From contig CAKNKY010000018.1 in assembly GCA_930987725.1 (NCBI GenBank), forward strand, positions 1 to 47,991: a stretch of DNA of 47,991 bases, written 5' to 3'. This document shows, piece after piece, positions 1 to 6,940 of this stretch. The first letter of the stretch is position 1; each line of letters starts with the position of its first letter. The notes under the pieces are model-generated. The model made no database searches. It was not told the origin of the DNA and worked only from the letters and a program-made list of their open reading frames with translations. The DNA is from an uncultured Anaeromassilibacillus sp. (lineage in GTDB: Bacteria; Bacillota; Clostridia; Oscillospirales; Acutalibacteraceae). The translations under genes were made by a program, and so were the position numbers.

Positions 1-77
1 TTTCCTACATCAGGGGGGACTTTGTCTATTGTCCGTTTTTACTGGACCTGTTCAAGAGCGCGCAGGGAGCTGTTTGA

Positions 78-1568
78 TCAGGAAAGGGAAGCTTCCGGCA
101 GGGATTTTTCTTTCTCTGTGGGGGACGCCACGGCGTCCATTTCAAACCAGAATGTCGAGCCGATCCCTTCCCTGCTCTGCACGCCGTATGCGCCGCCGTG
201 CAGATCCAAAATCATTTTTACAATGGCAAGGCCCAGACCGGTGCCGACCTGTGCGCGCTTGTGCGCTTTGTCCACCTTATAATAGCGTTCCCAGATATCG
301 TTAAGCTTATCCTGCGGAATGCCTTCTCCCGTATCGGAAACAGAAATGCGCACCTTCCCCTCCTCCACACGCTGGCGGAGAATGACGGACTTGTCGTTTC
401 CCGTGTAGGTCATCGCATTGTTGACAAGATTATAAACCACCTGGGATATTTTGAGTTCGTCAGCGCAGATATAGACGTCCTCGGAAGCGTAGAACACAAT
501 GTGGTAATCGGTCATTTTGCTATACCGGGTCAAGATGCCGCGCACGCTGGCCGTCAGGTTATATACGCGCTTTTCCAGAGAGACAACTCCCGCCTGCAGC
601 TTCGAAAGATCGAGCACATCATTCACAAGGGTGGAAAGCCTCGTTGCCTCATCGATGATGATCTGAATGTTCTCCGGCGTATTCTCATCCGGCAGATCCC
701 GCATAACCTCGGCATATCCGGTGATGAGCGTGAGCGGTGTGCGCAGGTCATGAGAAATATTTGCCACCAGATCGCGCTGCAGTTTTTCCGTCTTTGAAAG
801 CTCTTGCGCAGCATAGTTCAGTGTGTCGGAAAGTTCGCTGATTTCCCGATATCCCCCGCCGTCAAACCGCACATCATAGTTACCCTCTGCAAGCGACTTG
901 GCTGCCGCATTCAGCAAGGAAACCGGCCTGCCGATCTTACGCGAAAGAATAAAGGCCAGAGACAAACCCATGACTACCATGATGAGGCTCACGGTGAGAA
1001 GCTGATACCGAAGCGTTTCCACCGTGGCTCCCACAGGGCTGATCACGGAATTCATCAGGACCATGAGCTGCTTGCCGTCACTGCGCGTGACAATCTGAGC
1101 GAAGATCATAATTTCGGAGGGGTCCTCTTCCCGAATGGCCACATCGTCTCCGAAAATAGTGATCTGAGGGCGAATTTGCTGGGGGAAGCGCTCAAAATAA
1201 GAGCCGCCGTTTTGCGCCGTGACGGTGTACACCATGGCGAGTTCCCAGCTGCTCAGCCGGTGAATCACACAGTTTGGCAGCGCATTTTCCGAATACAGGC
1301 GGTTCCCTTCCCCATCACAGACAATGCTGCAGATCTGGTTGTCAATGGCAATCCGCTGCAGTTCATCCTGCAGGGATGCAAAGTTGATATTCCCGCAGAT
1401 TTCATAGGAGGAGGCTTTGATCTCGTTGACCTTGATAGCTTTGTAGAAGGCATCGAGAAACACGACTTGAAACACCCACAGCAGTAAGAGAATAACGCCG
1501 GTGAACAGCGCAAAGCTGCCGAAAATCCGCCACTTGACACTGACAGGCCCGTGCACCTTACGCTTCAA
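78..1568 (-). CDS. Membrane sensor histidine kinase
   Basis: Membrane histidine kinase that would autophosphorylate and pass the phosphate to the response regulator encoded just upstream. Transmembrane segments lie near residues 15-38 and 189-208, enclosing an extracytoplasmic domain of about 150 residues. A HAMP segment follows (about 209-262), then the HisKA box with SHDLRTP and phospho-acceptor His273, an N box around Asn380-Asn384, a G1 box DTGEGIP (412-418) and a G2 box GTGLGLA (442-448). All catalytic boxes are intact. The TTG start overlaps the regulator stop by 11 bases and its ribosome site is weak, so a GTG four codons later is possible. The sensor domain has four cysteines (58, 80, 84, 100), which is notable because cysK lies upstream of the pair. 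The signal is unknown. Confidence 0.9.
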   Translation of the reverse strand: MKRKVHGPVSVKWRIFGSFALFTGVILLLLWVFQVVFLDAFYKAIKVNEIKASSYEICGNINFASLQDELQRIAIDNQICSIVCDGEGNRLYSENALPNCVIHRLSSWELAMVYTVTAQNGGSYFERFPQQIRPQITIFGDDVAIREEDPSEIMIFAQIVTRSDGKQLMVLMNSVISPVGATVETLRYQLLTVSLIMVVMGLSLAFILSRKIGRPVSLLNAAAKSLAEGNYDVRFDGGGYREISELSDTLNYAAQELSKTEKLQRDLVANISHDLRTPLTLITGYAEVMRDLPDENTPENIQIIIDEATRLSTLVNDVLDLSKLQAGVVSLEKRVYNLTASVRGILTRYSKMTDYHIVFYASEDVYICADELKISQVVYNLVNNAMTYTGNDKSVILRQRVEEGKVRISVSDTGEGIPQDKLNDIWERYYKVDKAHKRAQVGTGLGLAIVKMILDLHGGAYGVQSREGIGSTFWFEMDAVASPTEKEKSLPEASLS

Positions 1569-2238
1569 AGCGATACCCGACGCCGCGCAGCGTCACGATG
1601 AACTTGCTGTAAGGGCCAAGGCTTTTTCGCAGAAGCTTGATATGGGTATCGAGTGTGCGATCGTCCCCATAGAAATCATACCCCCAGACATTGGTGATGA
1701 GCTTTTCGCGCGTGAGGGCAATGTTTCGGTTGTTCGCCATATAAAACAGCAGATCGTATTCTTTTGGAGAGAGATCCACCTTTTTCCCGTCTACCGTCAC
1801 AATTCTGCCTGTAAAATCAATTGTGAGGCCTTCAAAGCGCACAATGTCCTTGGAAAATTCTTCCTTGCTGGGATGCACTCGCTTCAAAATGGCATTGATG
1901 CGCATCATCAGTTCTTTCGGCGAAAAGGGCTTCACCACGTAATCGTCTATGCCGAGCTCGAATCCATGGATTCTGTCATATTCCTCGCCGCGCGCGGAGA
2001 GCATGAGAACGGGCGCATGGCAGTATTTCCGCAGCTCTTTCACGGCGGAAAAGCCGTCCAGTTCCGGCATCATGACATCCATGATGATGATGTCATAATC
2101 ATCTGGGTGTTCCCGGCACATTTCAACAGCCTGCATGCCGTTCTCCGCTTCAAACACGGCGTTCCCCTCAAACACGGCGTATTTTTTGATGAGGTTTCGG
2201 ATGTTTTCTTCATCATCTACCACAAGGATCTGATACAT
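1558..2238 (-). CDS. OmpR/PhoB-family response regulator
   Basis: Two-domain response regulator of 226 residues, the usual OmpR-family length. The receiver domain (1-118) shows the acidic pair Asp8-Asp9, phospho-acceptor Asp54 in MDVMMPELDG, Ser81 at the Thr/Ser switch position and Lys103 in the VVKPF motif. A linker leads to a winged-helix DNA-binding domain (about 130-226) ending in the family signature TLRGVGYRF. The ATG has an AAGGAG site five bases upstream. It starts 36 bases after the end of cysK on the same strand and overlaps the kinase gene downstream. The three genes are therefore probably cotranscribed, although a local promoter inside cysK cannot be excluded. Confidence 0.94.
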   Translation of the reverse strand: MYQILVVDDEENIRNLIKKYAVFEGNAVFEAENGMQAVEMCREHPDDYDIIIMDVMMPELDGFSAVKELRKYCHAPVLMLSARGEEYDRIHGFELGIDDYVVKPFSPKELMMRINAILKRVHPSKEEFSKDIVRFEGLTIDFTGRIVTVDGKKVDLSPKEYDLLFYMANNRNIALTREKLITNVWGYDFYGDDRTLDTHIKLLRKSLGPYSKFIVTLRGVGYRFEA

Positions 2239-2274
2239 AATCGCTCCTTCTTTCAGACTTGTGCAGCAAACGCA

Positions 2275-3204
2275 TCAATTGTCATAAATTCCGGTGGAAA
2301 GATAGCGTTCGCCTGTGTCGGGAAGCAAAACCACAATCTGTTTTCCCGCGTTTTCCTTCCGCTCCGCAATGCGGGCAGCCGCCCATACGGCAGCACCGGA
2401 AGAAATTCCGGCAAGAATACCATCATTTCTTGCGAGCTCACGGGCTGTTTCAATCGCAGCGTCATCGGGGACGCAGATGATTTCATCGAGCAGGGAAACA
2501 TCGAGGACCTCCGGCACAAAACCTGCTCCGATTCCCTGAATCTTGTGCGGGCCAGCCTGCCCTCCGGAGAGAACCGGCGAGGAAGCCGGCTCCGCTCCCA
2601 CCAGCTGAATAGCGGGATTATGGGCTCGCAGGCCGTGGCCTACGCCTGTGATGGTGCCGCCCGTTCCTACACCGGCTACAAAAATATCAACGGCGCCATC
2701 CGTATCGCGCCAGATCTCCTGCGCCGTTGTGCGTTCATGGGCTTTTGGATTCTCCGGGTTCGTGAACTGCCCAGCCAGGAAAGCACCTGGAATTTCACGC
2801 GCGAGCTGCTCCGCTTTCTCAATGGCACCCGACATGCCCTTTGCCCCCTCCGTCAGCACAACCTGCGCGCCGAGTGCCGTAGCAAGACGACGGCGTTCCA
2901 GGCTCATGGTGTCCGGCATGGTGAGAATCATACGGTACCCCCTTGAGGCGGCGACAAACGCAAGGCCAACACCGGTATTTCCGCTCGTGGGTTCAATGAT
3001 TGTGCCCCCCTTCTGCAGAGCCCCCCTCTTCTCCGCTTCCTCCACCATAGCAAGCGCTACGCGGTCCTTAGCCGAGGAAAGTGGGTTGAAGGATTCCAGC
3101 TTTGCCACCAGACGTGCCGAAAGACCGTGCCGTTTTCCGTATCCATCCAAAAGCAAAAGCGGCGTGTTGCCGATCAGTTCTGTAATGCTGTTTGCGATTT
3201 TCAT
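2275..3204 (-). CDS. cysK: Cysteine synthase A (O-acetylserine sulfhydrylase)
   Basis: PLP enzyme that makes L-cysteine from O-acetylserine and sulfide in the cytoplasm. Its 309 residues match the CysK family. The PLP lysine is Lys46 in NPLSSAKDR. The substrate loop is TSGNTG (73-78), the phosphate-binding glycine loop reads GTGGTITG near 176-183, and GISSGAA closes the PLP site near residue 260. The ATG at 3204 has only a weak purine-rich ribosome site. A promoter lies about 120 bases upstream, so the leader is long. I see no T-box specifier structure in it. The next genes on the strand are a two-component system, an unusual partnership for cysK. Confidence 0.95.
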   Translation of the reverse strand: MKIANSITELIGNTPLLLLDGYGKRHGLSARLVAKLESFNPLSSAKDRVALAMVEEAEKRGALQKGGTIIEPTSGNTGVGLAFVAASRGYRMILTMPDTMSLERRRLATALGAQVVLTEGAKGMSGAIEKAEQLAREIPGAFLAGQFTNPENPKAHERTTAQEIWRDTDGAVDIFVAGVGTGGTITGVGHGLRAHNPAIQLVGAEPASSPVLSGGQAGPHKIQGIGAGFVPEVLDVSLLDEIICVPDDAAIETARELARNDGILAGISSGAAVWAAARIAERKENAGKQIVVLLPDTGERYLSTGIYDN

Positions 3205-3330
3205 GTATCACACTCTCTTTCTGGGGGGCGCAGGCAAACGGCTTGTCTGCTGTTTCCACCATCATGCGTTTTTCAGGAAAAACAAGGACGCACAATACAG
3301 CGGCGTCAGGTTTTTCCCTGTTTTTTGTCC

Positions 3331-3359
3331 ATTATAGCATGATTCCATGCACACCGCAA
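3331..3359 (-). promoter_or_regulatory. cysK promoter
   Basis: Read on the minus strand, TTGCGG (3354-3359) is followed after exactly 17 bases by a perfect TATAAT (3331-3336). Transcription would begin near 3324, giving a leader of about 120 bases before the cysK ATG. Confidence 0.7.
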
Positions 3360-3412
3360 TGTATCCATCAAAAAGCAGTGTAACGCAACAGCCCGGAACC
3401 TTCCTGAAAAAA

Positions 3413-3452
3413 GCGGGCATCATCCGGTGTGCACGCACCGGATGATGCCCGC
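3413..3452 (-). terminator. Intrinsic terminator of the 3503-4459 gene
   Basis: A perfect 17-bp stem (3413-3429 with 3436-3452) closes a six-base loop TGCACG. On the minus strand it is followed by six T residues. It sits 50 bases after the stop of the zinc-ribbon membrane protein and upstream of the cysK promoter, so it insulates the two units. Confidence 0.88.
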
Positions 3453-3502
3453 TTTCCATCTGTTCAGAGAGTTTTCCGCCTGACAGGGAAACGGAAAACG
3501 AT

Positions 3503-4459
3503 TCAGAGCTGGCCGCCCAAACGGTAAACCTTTGCCGATTGCTTCCGACTGCGAAGCGTTCCAATCACAGTCGGTACGGCGCCAAGCAGCACGAAAAGAT
3601 AAAGAAGAACAAGATTTCCGGCATAAGAGCCGGAATCAATGGCGCCCTCCGCCATCAGATAGGAGATGGCGCGGAATGACGTAAAGAAATCCGTGCCGAG
3701 AGAACGGGACACCACAATGGCCCAATCGAGCCGATCTCCGACGAAGGTCATCACAAGCATAATCACGCAGGCAATGCCAATGCCTTTGTTGCTCAGCTTT
3801 CCGCCAAGCAATTCATACCCTTTCAGTGTACAGACCGCCATAATAACGCCGGAAATAGCCGCCACATAGCCGAGCTGGCTCAAAATGATAATGCACACAA
3901 CACCCAGGAGGGAACCAAGAAGGGCACCCACCGTTCCGCTCACGACATTTTCCTTTTTCTGTTTGGATTCGCTCTGCGCCGCCGTTTGCCGCTGCTGAAT
4001 CGCGGCAAAACAATCCGGGCAAAGCTCTGCGTAGGCGCCGCCAAGATAATAGGGGGAAACCGGAAGCTCCTGCCTGCCGCAGGCCTGGCAGCAATTCCGG
4101 AAGCCGTTTCCGCGCAGAAAATCGGTGAACGCCTGGAGCGCACCCACCAGAGTGTCGCGCAGTTTGTTTTGATTGGCTGTGTTTTTTAATGCCAGTGTGA
4201 CAAGATTTCCGTTTTGCGTCAGTGTGATAGAACCCGGCACGCTTTTGCAGAAAGCTTTGCATTCCTCCTGAGTGAGCGGCGGTGCCGGACGGTTGACACC
4301 GGCAAGGATGGACAGCGTATAAGGGTAGGATCCGTTTGCCGCAGCAACCAAAATCTCATATCCTGCGAAAACCCCATACAATGCTCCGTTCTCCATATCC
4401 ATGGAAAGGCCAGCGGCCTGCGCAAGGCGTTCGTAATTCTCTTTTACCTTTCTGTTCAT
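3503..4459 (-). CDS. Zinc-ribbon membrane protein of unknown function
   Basis: I do not recognise a characterised family. The 318-residue protein has a soluble N-terminal part (1-120), then two CxxC pairs (Cys124/Cys127 and Cys147/Cys150) that look like a small zinc ribbon. A polar stretch (155-171) precedes about four transmembrane segments near 173-196, 199-217, 226-245 and 281-302. The C-terminus is basic. It is monocistronic: a strong terminator follows and a non-coding stretch precedes it. A role in membrane-linked regulation or transport can only be guessed. The gene itself is secure from length, domain pattern and the terminator at its end. Confidence 0.82.
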   Translation of the reverse strand: MNRKVKENYERLAQAAGLSMDMENGALYGVFAGYEILVAAANGSYPYTLSILAGVNRPAPPLTQEECKAFCKSVPGSITLTQNGNLVTLALKNTANQNKLRDTLVGALQAFTDFLRGNGFRNCCQACGRQELPVSPYYLGGAYAELCPDCFAAIQQRQTAAQSESKQKKENVVSGTVGALLGSLLGVVCIIILSQLGYVAAISGVIMAVCTLKGYELLGGKLSNKGIGIACVIMLVMTFVGDRLDWAIVVSRSLGTDFFTSFRAISYLMAEGAIDSGSYAGNLVLLYLFVLLGAVPTVIGTLRSRKQSAKVYRLGGQL

Positions 4460-4713
4460 TCATTCTCCCCATTTCCTGTTTTTTCATCAGGCGGACCGGG
4501 TAACCAGGCACCCTCTTACCTCATTCACACAAAAGTCCTTCAGAGAAACCGCACAAAGGCTTTGTGCACTTTCCTCCTACAAGAGAGTCCAACAGCCAAC
4601 AAATTTGCGTTGCACCGTTCCCTTTTGGGAATGTTCTTTTTTAGTTTAGCATAAAAAGCTGAAAAAGGAAAGAAAAAGAGATTTTATATACAACGTTAAA
4701 ACCTTAAAATTTC
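4460..4713. other. Non-coding spacer with a short hairpin
   Basis: This stretch between two minus-strand genes has no supportable gene. It contains a 7-bp hairpin, GCACAAA-GGC-TTTGTGC (4551-4567), and an A/T-rich block (4630-4710). On the minus strand that block includes an extended -10-like TGCTAAACT, but I find no convincing -35 box. Confidence 0.4.
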
Positions 4714-5925
4714 TCACGGCTGCCACGGTTCACGACTCAGCCATTTTCCATTCGTGAAATCTGGAATAGCCATGGGCGCGCCGCCGAGCGCCACGCTCTG
4801 TTCACTCAGACAGGAAACGCTCATCCAGGCCGCCGCGTCATAGACATCGATTGGCGCAGGCGCTTTTTCCGATACGGCATGGAAAAAAGCATCCATCTCG
4901 AGCCAGTCCATTCCATCGTGTCCGCCGCGCACGCCCCGCTCGAGATATGCTTTCCATACCGGGTGATCGTACGCTTCGCGGTATGCGTCCGCACAGCCCC
5001 ATTTTTCTCTCCATTTGAAGTCAAAGGCATTGTCCTGGCCGTCGAGAAATACACTGTGATTATCTTCCATATACATGCCGCGTGTTCCCTGCACATGGAA
5101 ACCGCGGGAGTAAAAGCGGGGCAGCGTTGTATCCAGCGTGATGCAGATTGTTTCACCGCGCGCGCATTTCAGGACGGTTGTGACAACGTCCCCCTGCGCA
5201 TAGGGAAGCTGAGCGCCGTCATAAGAAGCTCCCTTTTCACGCTGCAGATAGTCATGCAGGCCTGCCGCTTTCGAAGCCATGGAGACAAGCGAAACAAGAC
5301 GGTTTCCGCGGTTGATATCCAGAATGGTTGCGATGGGGCCGAGTTCGTGCGTGGGATAATTCTCACAGCAGCGCGCACGGTAATTGCGGAAGCGATAATG
5401 GCGGTTTTCACGGCCGAAGGAAACTTCATCGCGCAGATCGTGCCGATATCCTCCCTGGCAGTGCACAATTTCGCCAAAAAGGCCCTGGCGCACCATATTC
5501 AGAATCATGAGCTCGTCTCTTCCATAGCAGCAGTTTTCCAACAGCATGCAGGGTGTGCCGGTCTCCTCAAATGTGCGCACCAGTTTCCAGCAGTCGTCAA
5601 GCGAATAGGCGCCGCCAACCTCCATGCCGGTATATTTTCCGGCCCGCATGGCAAAACAGGCAAGGTTGATGTGATCGTCCCAGGGCGTCATGAGAAGGGC
5701 CGCGTCCACATCAGGCCGGTCAATCGCTTCTCGGCAGTCCGCCGTGGAAAACGGTGCCGGGCGGCCTGCTTCCTTGATTTTTTGCACCGCTCTGTCACGC
5801 CGATCTTCGTAAACATCACAGACGGAAACAACCTCCACTTCCCTGCGGGGAAGCAGGCAGTCGTGCAGCATACTGATGCCGCGATTTCCCAACCCAATTA
5901 AGGCAATTCCAATCTTTTTTTCCAT
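4714..5925 (-). CDS. GH109-like NAD-dependent Gfo/Idh/MocA protein
   Basis: Rossmann-fold protein of 403 residues. The dinucleotide motif GLGNRG lies at residues 11-16, after a short beta strand. The segment MEVGGAYS (101-108) replaces the EKP of classical Gfo/Idh oxidoreductases, and NYPTHELGPIATILDINRG follows in the middle. This combination resembles family GH109, whose members use bound NAD to cleave alpha-N-acetylgalactosaminides through a transient redox step. The His in YPTH is the expected catalytic position. Function is therefore either glycosidase or sugar dehydrogenase; I prefer a GH109-like glycosidase. The start at 5925 has AAGGAG nine bases upstream. A GH42 gene and a rhamnose mutarotase nearby fit a glycan-using region. 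Confidence 0.82.
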   Translation of the reverse strand: MEKKIGIALIGLGNRGISMLHDCLLPRREVEVVSVCDVYEDRRDRAVQKIKEAGRPAPFSTADCREAIDRPDVDAALLMTPWDDHINLACFAMRAGKYTGMEVGGAYSLDDCWKLVRTFEETGTPCMLLENCCYGRDELMILNMVRQGLFGEIVHCQGGYRHDLRDEVSFGRENRHYRFRNYRARCCENYPTHELGPIATILDINRGNRLVSLVSMASKAAGLHDYLQREKGASYDGAQLPYAQGDVVTTVLKCARGETICITLDTTLPRFYSRGFHVQGTRGMYMEDNHSVFLDGQDNAFDFKWREKWGCADAYREAYDHPVWKAYLERGVRGGHDGMDWLEMDAFFHAVSEKAPAPIDVYDAAAWMSVSCLSEQSVALGGAPMAIPDFTNGKWLSREPWQP

Positions 5926-6292
5926 AACAGCTTTCTCCTTTTTATTTTGGCTTCTCATTTTCCATAGAAAAAGAAAACGGTGTCACAATAAAGACAAATC
6001 CATTCTTTCTCTTACTATAAAGGCGGATGACAAATCAAAAATTAAAATATATTTCACATTTTTCTTCGCAATCATCTTGTTCTTTTTTCCCGTTTCTGAT
6101 ATTCTAGAAACAGAAAAGGAATTTATTGCCGCGGCACAGAAAGCATCCAGAAAACAGGTTCTCCTTTTCGCTTCTTTTCTGTCTTTTCGCAGTTCTCTTT
6201 CTGGTTGGAAACGCGGCGTTTATGGAACAACAATCCCTTCACTCTGCAGCGAAAAAGCTGCCAAACAGCAACATGGAAAGGAAGAATGATTG
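5926..6292. other. Divergent intergenic region with a candidate operator
   Basis: About 365 A/T-rich bases separate two divergent genes. A 20-bp dyad, GTTTCT-N8-AGAAAC (6092-6111), is the best operator candidate. I find no promoter good enough to call. Open frames across this stretch have skewed, low-complexity composition and no ribosome site, so I do not call a gene. Confidence 0.45.
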
Positions 6293-6625
6293 ATGAGTGA
6301 GAGCGAGAAAAAACGTGTACGCCGTCCGGCCGCTGAACGCGCTGCGGAAATCGATTCCAAAGTGGAAGCGCTGAAGGAGTCTATCGCGGAAACGGAACAG
6401 AAGAAACAGGAAACAGCCGCCCTGTTTGATCAGAAGATTGCCAGAATTCAGGCAAAGATCAAAACATTGCAGGCGCAGAAGGACAAGATACTTTCTCCCA
6501 AAAAGGGGCGCAAACCGCGCCGAACCAAGAAACAGAAGATCCAGGAAATCCTGACACAGGCGTCAAAATCCGGCCTGAAGCCGGAGGAAATTGCCGATCG
6601 GCTCGGCGTTTCCCTTTCCGAGTGA
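6293..6625 (+). CDS. Small coiled-coil protein with basic linker and C-terminal helix-turn-helix-like end
   Basis: Unrecognised 110-residue protein. Residues 10-65 are a highly charged helix with heptad character, a probable coiled coil. Residues 66-80 form a Lys/Arg-rich linker including KKGRKPRRTKK. The last 30 residues (KIQEILTQASKSGLKPEEIADRLGVS) read like a short helix-turn-helix. The order of oligomerising coil, basic linker and DNA-contacting end recalls nucleoid-associated proteins, but that is analogy only. The ATG at 6293 is preferred over an in-frame TTG at 6290 because GGAAAGGAAG lies at a suitable distance. It stands alone, with a terminator about 20 bases after its stop. Confidence 0.75.
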   Translation: MSESEKKRVRRPAAERAAEIDSKVEALKESIAETEQKKQETAALFDQKIARIQAKIKTLQAQKDKILSPKKGRKPRRTKKQKIQEILTQASKSGLKPEEIADRLGVSLSE

Positions 6626-6644
6626 TCCGTTGTTTTCATATGAT

Positions 6645-6670
6645 AAGGAGCAGCCTTTGGGCTGCTCCTT
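6645..6670 (+). terminator. Terminator after the coiled-coil gene
   Basis: An 11-bp stem (6645-6655 with 6660-6670) closes a TTTG loop. The 3' side ends in TT and continues into an A/T-rich run. It lies 20 bases after the stop at 6625. Confidence 0.75.
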
Positions 6671-6700
6671 ATTGCTTTAATATGCTTTAGCGAAACGACA

Positions 6701-6937
6701 ACCCCCGGCTGAGCCGGGGAGAGTAAAAAAGCTTTAGATTCAAGCATCGAGCGAAGCGAGAAAAAAAACAACAACATTACTATTATCAGGAAGTTGATCT
6801 TAGATGAACAGTGCCCGTTTACGGGCTGTGGGGCAAGTGATGCAAGAGACGGATTTTTCAGTGCCTCTTTAGAGGCTTGCCGGTACGATGCCCTTCTAGG
6901 GCTTCCTCAAGCCCCCGGCTTTGCCGGGGGTCATGAC
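6701..6937 (+). mobile_element. Transposase-less IS200/IS605-like element (PATE-like remnant)
   Basis: Two subterminal hairpins share one stem: CCCCGGC-TGA-GCCGGGG (6703-6719) and CCCCCGGC-TTT-GCCGGGGG (6912-6930), the latter followed by GTCATGAC (6930-6937). Between them lie three short GC hairpins at 6813-6826, 6863-6876 and 6890-6902. This is the end layout I associate with single-strand IS200/IS605 elements, whose ends carry subterminal palindromes instead of inverted repeats and whose right ends carry a guide-RNA scaffold. No tnpA or tnpB remains. The exact left boundary and target motif cannot be fixed here. It sits between convergent genes, its right end reaching to four bases from the aminopeptidase stop codon. 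Confidence 0.55.
6811..6937 (+). ncRNA. Omega-RNA-like hairpin array at the element's right end
   Basis: Four consecutive hairpins (stems of 5, 5, 5 and 8 bp) occupy 6813-6930. The first two have loop TTTA and the last is the long CCCCCGGC/GCCGGGGG stem next to the element end. In TnpB-encoding IS605 elements the corresponding stretch forms the omega RNA, and the guide is the sequence just outside the right end. Here that would begin near 6938. No TnpB is encoded in the window, so any activity would need a protein from elsewhere. Expression is not shown by sequence. Confidence 0.35.
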
Positions 6938-6940
6938 TTT

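Noticed and set aside
1-77. Terminator for the sensor kinase
   Set aside because: GTCC/GGAC pairing exists but the stem is four pairs and the T run lies in the loop, so it is not convincing.
1501-2946. A 481-codon plus-strand frame across kinase, regulator and cysK
   Set aside because: It crosses three well-supported genes and their junctions, which a real antisense gene would not be expected to do.
3205-3330. Possible T-box or other riboswitch in the cysK leader
   Set aside because: The leader is about 120 bases with small hairpins only; I find no T-box sequence, specifier loop or antiterminator pair.
5876-6289. A 137-codon plus-strand frame in the divergent spacer, with a hydrophobic N-terminus
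   Set aside because: Its start lies inside the Gfo/Idh gene, it has no ribosome site and an A/T-driven composition, and the A/T-rich spacer explains the apparent membrane segment.
6811-6937. CRISPR-like repeat array
   Set aside because: The hairpins differ in sequence and spacing and there are no equal-length spacers; subterminal transposon hairpins explain them better.
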